NCBI RefSeq assembly: GCF_040954835.1
Contig: NC_090698.1
Location: 40,601,501 to 40,665,500, forward strand
Source of the DNA: Lepisosteus oculatus
Lineage: Eukaryota; Chordata; Actinopteri; Semionotiformes; Lepisosteidae
Reading direction: 5' to 3'
Length of the DNA: 64,000 nucleotides
A model generated the notes under the pieces. That model had not been told where the DNA came from. It saw nothing but the letters and a program-made list of their open reading frames with translations, and made no database searches. Within the stretch, counting starts at the first letter, position 1. Each line of letters begins with the position of its first letter. A program made the translations under genes and the position numbers. Positions 59,801 through 64,000 of the stretch are shown here, piece after piece.

Positions 59801-61028
59801 ACAACCCAATATTGTACTTTGTGAAATTTAGTATGTTAAAGTCTTTTCTTGGGTCAATCATTAAATTGGTCTTGATATTATCTCCTTTAACCCGGCCTTG
59901 GATTACACCAATGACTTTCAGTTTACTCTGGATAATTGTGATCTTATTGTCGCTGTGAGAGGTGCAGTACAGCACTCCATGGACTTCTTGGGTCAATCAT
60001 TAAATGATTAAATTGGTCTTGATATTATCTCCTTTAACCCGGCCTTGGATTACACCAATGACTTTCAGTTTACTCTGGATAATTGTGATCTTATTGTCGC
60101 TGTGAGAGGTGCAGTACAACACTCCATCTGGAGAAGCACAGACATATTCAATAGCAGCTCCCAGACGAGGCAGGAAATCCTTTCTAGTTTAGTATGTAAG
60201 AGTAAATGTAAATGTCGTTATTAAAGCTTAAGTATATTTAATTAAAGCTTAAATATACATCATTTATAATTCAATACTATTGGACATTTTGTAGGCAAAT
60301 ACATACAGTAGTGGTAATTTACAGAGCAAAACATTGTTATTTTCCGAACACCATCAATTTGTGCATAAACCAAGCTGGTCAACAAGCTTGTCACTGCAAT
60401 ATATAATTCACATTGATCAGAATTCTCAAGCCTTTTAATCACAACTGAGCTATGTATGAGCAGTCTATATGTGTTGAAGTCCGTATCGTCATATTTACCT
60501 ACTATTGTATAGTAGGTATATAATTAGGTAGGTATATGATTATATAATCAACTCATTGTCTTATGGTCCTCATAATTTACATCGTCATTTTTAACTCTTT
60601 ACACGCTTATACAAATAAAAGGCACGTATTGTATATATTGTATTACAAATTACAGATGAGAAGTAACTGTCAGCTGTCAACTGTAAAATTGCTAAAACGT
60701 GAGTACAATGTAGCCGTATCATTGTATTTGTGTATGTCCGCAAACATTCAGGTGCACACAACAGTAATTCAATATCTATTTAAGTCTAAATATCCAGCAA
60801 TTATCTTTTTCAAATGACTATGACTTTAAAAAAACCGATCTTGCGTTAATTTATATTTTAATACCCTCAGACAATTACTAGATACATCTACAGTACACTA
60901 AGTGCTTGAAAATGAAAATACGTTAACATACCTTGTTTAAAAAAATCCAGGTACTGCAATATACACGACGGTTGAATTATTTCAGTTATATATTTTTTAT
61001 ATCGCTGTAAAATCTCTTTTTCACTCAT
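39504..61028 (-). CDS. RIGI: RIGI (DDX58 / RIG-I), cytosolic viral RNA sensor, 18 coding exons
   Basis: Eighteen minus-strand exons join in consistent phase to 2802 nt, 933 residues (human RIG-I is 925 aa, also 18 exons). Two N-terminal CARDs (about 1-88 and 95-190) signal to MAVS after activation. The SF2 helicase has Walker A APTGSGKT (Lys264), motif II DECH (366-369), TAS (403-405) and motif VI QTRGRGR (719-725). The C-terminal domain binds 5'-triphosphate RNA ends and keeps four zinc cysteines (805, 808, 859, 862). [11 protein letters not shown] and the CTD phrase KPHPKPK favour RIG-I over MDA5. LGP2 is excluded because CARDs are present. ATPase motifs look intact, so the gene appears functional. 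Expected in cytosol and IFN-inducible (see promoter). The large size comes from intronic transposons. Confidence 0.95.
40231..40380 (-). CDS. RIGI: RIGI exon 17 (pincer to CTD, first zinc cysteine pair)
   Basis: 150 nt, phase 0 on both sides; Lys-rich linker then [11 protein letters not shown], giving Cys805 and Cys808 of the zinc site; acceptor GAGTCAG, donor GTAATG. Confidence 0.92.
41073..41124. repeat. (ATT)n / (AAT)n microsatellite, L2 tail
   Basis: About 17 AAT units on the plus strand directly at the 3' end of the L2 LINE, as expected for the microsatellite tail of this clade. Confidence 0.9.
41331..43268 (-). CDS. L2-type LINE reverse transcriptase, N-terminally truncated
   Basis: A 645-codon open frame. 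Recognisable in order: [15 protein letters not shown] and [18 protein letters not shown] (fingers), [13 protein letters not shown] (catalytic Asp), [22 protein letters not shown] (YADD catalytic box near residue 365), then the L2-type C-terminus with [20 protein letters not shown]. It would polymerise target-primed cDNA, but without endonuclease it cannot mobilise itself. The frame begins at a TTG, not a true start codon. Part of a transposon, not a host gene. Confidence 0.88.
   Translation of the reverse strand: MKSLDVARLHNHRWRLSGLNVHYQAWRDYLSDYKVTIESARSTYFSHIIENHQNNPRHLFSTINRLLKPNCPTTLPASSQLCNTFLDFFSSKIDNIRHHILSTTDIISIPPSSSSNFSGSRLSSFSLLDSASLNKLVTRMKPTTSILDPIPTTLFQSCFSSLCPIVLNIIHESLSTGIVPMVLKTAAITPVPKKPNMALDNLNNFRPISNLPFLSKILERAVTLQLHNHLMTNNLFEPLQSGFRQLHSTETALVKVTNDLLIASDSGSLSILILLDLSAAFDTVDHNILLSRLETMFGVSDTALKWFKSYLTDRCHFVSLNGYRSEIGLVKSGVPQGSILGPLLFSIYMFPLGQLLRSHGLSFHFYADDTQIYIHTKPDTDVAVSILSNCISDIKIWMTENFLHLNCDKTEVMLIGTPHQLRKASPVTLSVDGSVLELQSKLKNLGVIFDSGLTFDPHVQHTVKTSFFHLRNIARLRPMLSLTVAEKLINIFVFSRIDYCNALLPGVSKSTLNKLQYVQNSAARILTRSSASVHITPILESLHWLPVKFRVDFKILMLTYKALHGLAPQYLSELLAPYSPPRNLRSSNSALLTVPQARLHCMGDRAFSCYAPKLWNSLPKDIRESPSLNSFKSRLKTLLFRKAFT
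44225..44560 (+). repeat. CR1/L2-like LINE 3'-region fragment
   Basis: Contains CATCCAGCCAATTTTTAAAG, AATTGATCC and TTTCAACAACATGGCTGGGT followed by GTTCCA, a phrase I recall from fish CR1-type 3' regions. Degenerate and non-coding. Confidence 0.45.
45095..45246 (-). CDS. RIGI: RIGI exon 16 (end of motif VI, pincer helices)
   Basis: 152 nt beginning with the GRGRAK part of motif VI and continuing into the pincer ([16 protein letters not shown]). Ends AAG|GTAACA. The following 4.7-kb intron holds the nested transposons. Confidence 0.93.
45653..45823 (-). CDS. RIGI: RIGI exon 15 (Hel2, motifs V and VI start)
   Basis: 171 nt encoding [19 protein letters not shown] (motif V) and [11 protein letters not shown], the start of arginine-finger motif VI; donor GTAAGT. 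Confidence 0.95.
45990..46080 (-). CDS. RIGI: RIGI exon 14 (Hel2)
   Basis: 91 nt encoding [12 protein letters not shown] and [13 protein letters not shown], the Hel2 region before the GMT(L) motif; ends phase 1 at GTAAGG. Confidence 0.92.
46520..46770 (-). repeat. tRNA-headed SINE, family C
   Basis: On the minus strand near 46735-46665 it reads TTTAGCTCAGCTGGCAAG (A box), a short arm, then CCGGGTTCGCGCCC (B box). The stems do not close into a functional cloverleaf with a 7-bp acceptor, so it is called a SINE head rather than a tRNA gene. It sits in RIGI intron 13. Confidence 0.5.
46861..47009 (-). CDS. RIGI: RIGI exon 13 (end of Hel2i, start of Hel2, motif IV)
   Basis: 149 nt ending [11 protein letters not shown], the conserved motif IV (FVKTR) of Hel2; acceptor TTGCGCAG, donor GTATGA. 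Confidence 0.93.
47276..47411 (-). CDS. RIGI: RIGI exon 12 (Hel2i)
   Basis: 136 nt after a CTGCAG acceptor, encoding [20 protein letters not shown] and [13 protein letters not shown]; ends in phase 1 at GTAATG. Confidence 0.9.
47755..48030 (+). repeat. tRNA-derived SINE with TTATCT tail, family B
   Basis: Plus-oriented: A box GTAGCTAAGGATCTGC, B box CGGTTCAAATCC, body with ATGGCTGACCCTGTGCTC and ACAAATTCCTAATGCAAG, tail CTTATCTTATCT. It is close to the inverted copy at 24.2 kb and well preserved. Located in RIGI intron 11. Confidence 0.8.
48173..48330 (-). CDS. RIGI: RIGI exon 11 (Hel2i)
   Basis: 158 nt encoding [16 protein letters not shown] and [18 protein letters not shown], matching the YEQWIV and HLRKYN hallmarks of RIG-I-like receptors; donor GTAAGT. 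Confidence 0.93.
49273..49374 (-). CDS. RIGI: RIGI exon 10 (helicase insertion domain Hel2i)
   Basis: 102 nt, phase 1 in and out, encoding [17 protein letters not shown]; donor GTAAGT. Confidence 0.9.
50607..50769 (-). CDS. RIGI: RIGI exon 9 (motif III TAS)
   Basis: 163 nt starting [11 protein letters not shown] after a CATTCCAG acceptor; continues through the [16 protein letters not shown] region that leads into the Hel2i insertion; donor GTAAAC. Confidence 0.92.
50865..51415 (+). repeat. 5S rRNA-headed Deu-core SINE (SINE3 type), near full length
   Basis: The head GAAGCTCAGCAGGTGTGAGC, CCTGGTCAGCATCTGGATGG and GAGATATCCTGG copies the 5S rRNA internal promoter (A box, IE, C box). The core CTTCAGATGAGATGTAAAAC, CGAGGCCCTGACTC is the Deu domain, and the 3' end (TACCTGTAAAGC..., ATTATTATT) resembles the L2 tail. 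About 550 bp, in RIGI intron 8. Confidence 0.85.
52307..52565 (-). CDS. RIGI: RIGI exon 8 (motif Ib to DECH)
   Basis: 259 nt; contains [12 protein letters not shown] and the Walker B motif FDECHN. It ends LPQ at CAG|GTTGTG, a weak donor. The next exon begins in the matching phase at the position used in the human gene. Confidence 0.92.
54144..54297 (-). CDS. RIGI: RIGI exon 7 (rest of Walker A, motif Ia region)
   Basis: 154 nt starting with the rest of Gly261 then [10 protein letters not shown], and ending NTE in phase 2 at a GTAAGT donor. Only 78 bp separate it from exon 6. Confidence 0.93.
54376..54504 (-). CDS. RIGI: RIGI exon 6 (start of helicase, Q-motif region to Walker A)
   Basis: 129 nt encoding [20 protein letters not shown] and ending inside the Gly codon of APTG. 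Donor GTGAGA. The acceptor (ATCCACAAG) has a poor pyrimidine tract immediately before it but follows a T-rich run. Confidence 0.9.
54688..54774 (-). CDS. RIGI: RIGI exon 5 (acidic CARD-helicase linker)
   Basis: 87 nt, in phase on both sides, encoding a very acidic Asp/Glu-rich segment. An acidic CARD2-helicase linker is typical of RIG-I. Confidence 0.85.
55700..55850 (-). CDS. RIGI: RIGI exon 4 (CARD2)
   Basis: 151 nt beginning [19 protein letters not shown]. The donor is taken as GTG|GTAAGA (exon end 55700). A GT three bases upstream would also keep phase but is a weaker site. Confidence 0.92.
56215..56858 (+). repeat. 5S rRNA-headed Deu-core SINE, second long copy
   Basis: More diverged head (CCAGTGAATCTTAGCAG, CCTGGTCAGTACCTGG) with a small internal duplication, the Deu core (AATGAGATGTTAAACCAAGG), and the LINE-like tail CCTGTAAAGCGCTTTGAATG followed by a long (TTA)n. 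Lies in RIGI intron 3. Confidence 0.85.
56808..56856. repeat. (TTA)n microsatellite, SINE tail
   Basis: About 16 perfect TTA units at the 3' end of the Deu-core SINE. Confidence 0.9.
56986..57167 (-). CDS. RIGI: RIGI exon 3 (end of CARD1, start of CARD2)
   Basis: 182 nt from a TTGCCTAG acceptor; encodes [13 protein letters not shown] closing CARD1 and the first helices of CARD2 ([14 protein letters not shown]); ends CAG|GTAAGT. Confidence 0.93.
57644..57778 (-). CDS. RIGI: RIGI exon 2 (CARD1)
   Basis: 135 nt, phase 1 in and out, between TTCCCAG acceptor and GTATGT donor. Encodes the [12 protein letters not shown] and [14 protein letters not shown] helices of CARD1. Confidence 0.92.
58020..58260 (+). 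repeat. SINE family A, worn copy
   Basis: Plus-oriented body: TTCATATGTTCTCCCTGTGT, CCACAGTCCAGAGACTTGTA, GGCTAATTGGGTTCTG, TCCAGGGAGTATCCTGC and a residual tail GAAAATGGCTGGATGG. The tRNA head is missing. Confidence 0.65.
58740..59072 (+). repeat. SINE family A, full length
   Basis: Complete copy: tRNA-like head (GGTGGCACAGAGGCACAGC, TTGATTCAATTCC), body (GTTTCCTCCCACAGTC, GGTAGGCTAATTGGCTTC) and tail GAAAATGAATGGATGG. In RIGI intron 1. Confidence 0.8.
59085..59375 (+). mobile_element. Tc1/mariner 3' terminal remnant (non-coding)
   Basis: Contains the phrases AATGCTGCCAAAGGTACG, GTCAGTACTTATGCAATGAA and GGGGGTGAATACTTTTGAAA with AGGCATTGTAT. These parallel the 3' untranslated end and terminal repeat of fish Tc1 elements as I remember them. 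The matching left terminal repeat was not found. Confidence 0.45.
59845..60187 (-). pseudogene. WDR75-like exon fragment with internal tandem duplication
   Basis: The minus strand reads [20 protein letters not shown] then [13 protein letters not shown] and [13 protein letters not shown], which resembles a WD-repeat segment of WDR75 (UTP17, a ribosome-biogenesis factor) from memory. A 134-144 bp part is present twice (59847-59980 and 59984-60127); the outer copy continues to LMIDPRK. There is a stop in the first unit, and no other WDR75 exons are seen. It lies within RIGI intron 1 on the same strand, so it is probably a captured or retroposed piece. Confidence 0.5.
60932..61028 (-). CDS. RIGI: RIGI exon 1 (start of CARD1)
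   Basis: ATG at 61028-61026 opens [14 protein letters not shown]; 32 codons plus one base, then GTATGT donor. Similarity to other RIG-I N-termini is modest, but phase and position fit. Confidence 0.85.
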
Positions 61029-61165
61029 CTTCTAATGAGTCTGGAAAAGAAGTACAATGGTTCCTCTTGTCTCTTCAATTAAGTTTCGTTTCCCCAGATC
61101 GTCCAAACCGGTCATACAAGTATTGTATTGCTTTCTCTTTTGTATAATATCCCTACGTCATCTGC
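61029..61165 (-). promoter_or_regulatory. RIGI: RIGI proximal promoter / 5' UTR with two IRF/ISRE-like sites
   Basis: Read on the minus strand, GGGGAAACGAAACT (61095-61082) and AAAAGAGAAAGC (61141-61130) both fit the IRF core AANNGAAA, within 55-115 nt of the ATG. A TGACGTAG CRE-like site and a TATTATAC sequence lie just upstream (about 61145-61160). RIG-I is a known interferon-stimulated gene, so the sites fit. Confidence 0.55.
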
Positions 61166-61199
61166 CAAGCTTAATATTATTTTTCACTTATACACTACT

Positions 61200-62095
61200 T
61201 CCCCAAACCGGATCATGACCCGTAACCGTTTTTTTTCAGTTGCTTTTTAATGTAGCGGTGTTTTATTGTGGTGTAGTCAAAATGCTATACTCACAAGTCC
61301 AGTATAAAAAAACAACAAAGTTCAGTCATCGCGCATCATTTGCTTTTCATCATCAGTTTGTTACCTGTATATGGTATGTGACAATTTACAGATAGCATCC
61401 CCAGATTCCAGGATACTTTAGCTTTTTAACTTTGTACTTTGTAGCAGACTACACTACCTAGTAATTTTAAGGGTGCACGTTCTCTCTTTCCCTGCAGCAG
61501 GTTCTTTATATCTCCTAAACCACCAGTGCACCCACATATACAAGACAAGACAGTCACCCTACATAGCATCCCTTTTTATTACAAATAATTTAGCAGTTAC
61601 AATATATCTCACTGCCTACCCGCCACACAGACCAGAACATAACCCATCCACAAGGGACACACACAGACAAGCACAAGAACCCCATGGACCCCAATTACCA
61701 AAGCCAAATGTCCCAAAGGAGAAGCCCAGCATTGCCATTCTCCTTTAGTTTTTTGTTTTTTGCAATCTCTTCAGTCCCTGCCGTCCCGAACAAAGTGGCT
61801 CCTTATGACAGAGAGAGAGAGAGGAGTTTTTTTGCTATATGTACATGTATGCTAGGATTCATAGTTGTGCTGTTCTCTCAGGATGTACACAGTACAATAC
61901 CAAACAGTAAATAATAATAAACAAATAACAGCAGTAAATAATAAATAACAACAGTACAACAAATCACACCAACATACAGGGGATAGTACAGAACAATAAA
62001 CCCAGAGGAATGTTTTGCACTCTGTGAGACTAATGCTGTTTACATTAAATACAGAATTATTACCTCCTGGATGCAGCCATGGGTTCAGTTCTGGA
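61200..62095. other. upstream flank of RIGI, nothing recognised
   Basis: No coding exon or repeat family could be supported. Short open frames (for example near 61473-61748) lack domain similarity. Confidence 0.6.
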
Positions 62096-62355
62096 ATGGG
62101 AGTGCTATCTGCATAGAGCTTGCATGTTTGCATCATGTTCATGTGGGTTTCCTCCGGGTGCTCCAGTTTCCTCCCGCAGTCCAGAGATATACTGGTAGGC
62201 TTCTGAGAAACTTGCCTTGTGTGAGTGCGTTTGTGTCTGTCCTGCGAATGGACTGGCATCTCCAAGCTGTTCGCTGTCTTGCACCTGTTGCTTGCTGAGA
62301 TAGGCTCCCTGTGACCTTGAATGGGATGAAGCGGTTTGGAAAAATTATGTATGGA
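62070..62355 (+). repeat. SINE family A
   Basis: Plus-oriented with GGGTTCAGTTCTGG (B box remnant), body GTTTCCTCCCGCAGTCC, GACTGGCATC and AGGCTCCCTGTGACCTTGAA. It ends in a worn GAAGCGGTTTGG, AAAAATTATG tail. Confidence 0.7.
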
Positions 62356-62729
62356 TTCAATTCTCCTTTTCACCTCTCCTGTGACCTTTCCGATACCAAT
62401 TTGTGCCTGGGATTGCATTGTATTCCTTTTTATTAACTGGATGCTGTTTTTTTGTAAATACTTTTATAAAGTGCTTTCAGTTTGATTTGTTAAACAGGAT
62501 ACTGCTTTTTAGCTTTTGATTAATTTACTATTGGGATAAATCTATATTTAAATCTATGTCGGTTTCATGAAGAATCTGTTAAAACTGTTACCATCCTCTA
62601 TAAAACTATTTGATTGTACTTCTGCTTTGGCTCATTTCATCAAGAAATTATCTGTTATAAAGTACAATTTTGATTTAGACAGATTCAAAGTATACTTCAA
62701 AGCTTTAAATATTATGATCATGGTTCCCT

Positions 62730-64000
62730 TATCAACAGACTGCTCAAGCCAAACTGCCCCACCACATTGCCTGCCTCATCGCAACTTTGCATCACATTCT
62801 CTCCACTACGCAAATCATTTCCATACCTCCTCCCTTCTCATCCAACTTCTCTGGTTGGCATTGTACCAACGGTCCTCAAAACTGATGCCATTACCCCAGT
62901 GTCAAAAAAGCCTAACATGGCTCTCGACAATCTTAACAATTTTCGCCCCATCTCCAACTTACACTTTCTTGCAAAAATTTTAGAACGTGCTGTCTCACTT
63001 CAGTTACATAACCACCTCATGACAAACAACCTTTTTGAACCCCTCCAATCTGGCTTCCGTCAACTTCACAGCACAGAAACTGCCCTGGTCAAAGTCACTA
63101 ACGATCGTCTCATAGCTTCTGATTCTGGTTCTCTTTCTATACTCATCCTTCTTGATCTCAGTGCTGCTTTTGACACTGTTGACCATGACATCTTACTTTC
63201 TCATCTTGAGACTGTGTTTGGAGTTTCTGACACTGCTTTCAAATGGTTCAAATCTTAGCTCACTGATCGCTGTCACTTCATCTCTTAATTGGTACAGGTC
63301 TGAAATTAGTCTTGTTAAGTCGGATGTTCCTCAGGGCTCAATACTGGGCCTCTTGCTCTTCAGCATATACATGTTTCCACTTGGTCAGCTTTCATTTCTA
63401 TGCTGACGACACTCAAATATACATCCATACCAAACATCCATACCAAACTGATGTGTCTGTCTCTATTCTATCTAATTGCATCTCTGACATAAACATTTGG
63501 ATGACTCAAAACTTCCTTCATCTTAACTTTGACAAGACTGAAGTCATGCTTACTGGCACCCCCCATCAACTTCGTAAAGCCAGTCCTGTAACCCTATCTG
63601 TAGATGGTTCTGTACTAGAGCTTCAATCTAAATTAAAGAACCTTGGGGTTATATTCAATTCTGGCTTTACATTCGACCCACATGTGCAGCATACTGTCAA
63701 AACATATTTTTTTCACCTCGGAAATATCGCTAGACTAAGCCCTATGCTATCACTAACTGTGGCTGAAAAGCTGATCAACACATTTGTGTTCTCTCGAATT
63801 GACTACTGTAATGCTGTACTCGCTGGGGTATCTAAATCTATTTTGAACAAACTGCAGTATGTCCAAAATTCAGCAGCCAGAATCCTGACCAGGTCTAGTG
63901 CAAGTGATCACATTACTCCTATCCTGGAGTCCTTGCACTGGCTTCCGGTCAAATTCCATGTAGACTTTAAAATCCTCATGCTCACCTATAAGGCTCTGCA
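62730..64000 (+). mobile_element. decayed L2-clade LINE, runs off the window
   Basis: Same family as the copy at 41-43 kb but on the opposite strand. RT segments [41 protein letters not shown] and [12 protein letters not shown] are recognisable but fall in different frames. An in-frame stop follows KWFKS (63258) and there are small indels near 63290 and 63400. A portion corresponding to the segment between the NCP and the RPISN motifs is deleted. The 3' end lies beyond 64000. Confidence 0.85.

Noticed and set aside
1..64000. CRISPR arrays, operons or integrated viral genomes
   Set aside because: No spaced direct-repeat arrays, ribosome-binding-site gene clusters or viral gene sets were seen; the only RT frames belong to L2 LINEs.

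Overview
The window is vertebrate nuclear DNA, most likely from a ray-finned fish and perhaps a non-teleost lineage such as a gar, bowfin or sturgeon relative. Evidence: AT-rich sequence with long introns and GT-AG splice sites, abundant SINEs (5S-rRNA-headed Deu-core SINEs and at least three tRNA-headed families), an L2-clade LINE, decayed Tc1 transposons, and two recognisable host genes. There is no sign of prokaryotic operons, CRISPR arrays or viral genomes. The lineage call is an inference from repeat types and gene content.

Two protein-coding genes could be rebuilt exon by exon, both on the minus strand. (1) DNAJB5, an HSP40 class B co-chaperone, at 1069-12535: three coding exons, 358 residues, phases matching at every junction. 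A likely noncoding first exon lies near 15067-15165. Behind it is a GC-rich promoter with a TATA box, five co-oriented CCAAT boxes and a perfect three-unit heat-shock element. (2) RIGI (DDX58), the cytosolic viral-RNA sensor, at 39504-61028: 18 coding exons, 2802 nt, 933 residues. It has two CARDs, a DECH helicase with intact ATPase motifs and a zinc-binding C-terminal domain. Its proximal promoter has two IRF/ISRE-like motifs. The two genes run in the same direction; both orthologues lie on chromosome 9p in humans, so this may be an old linkage.

Layout: 1-1068 DNAJB5 3' flank and 3' UTR; 1069-15165 DNAJB5; 15166-15760 its promoter; 15.8-39.0 kb intergenic DNA with SINEs, two Tc1 transposase relics, a possible L1/Tx1 relic, a GC-rich island at 28.5 kb and a candidate plus-strand TATA-driven noncoding exon at 38.5 kb; 39.1-61.03 kb RIGI, whose introns hold an L2 LINE with a long open RT frame nested in an unclassified repeat, two Deu-core SINEs, other SINEs, and a tandemly duplicated fragment resembling a WDR75 exon; 61.03-61.2 kb RIGI promoter; 62.7-64.0 kb a broken second copy of the same L2 family running off the window.

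No wholly new biological system was found. The observations most worth a second look are: a 78-bp in-frame, stop-free intron splitting the RIGI Walker A motif; loss of the lysine equivalent to human RIG-I K172; the WDR75-like tandem exon fragment inside RIGI; the shared 3' tails of the L2 LINE and Deu-core SINEs; and the compact NF-Y/HSF promoter of DNAJB5.
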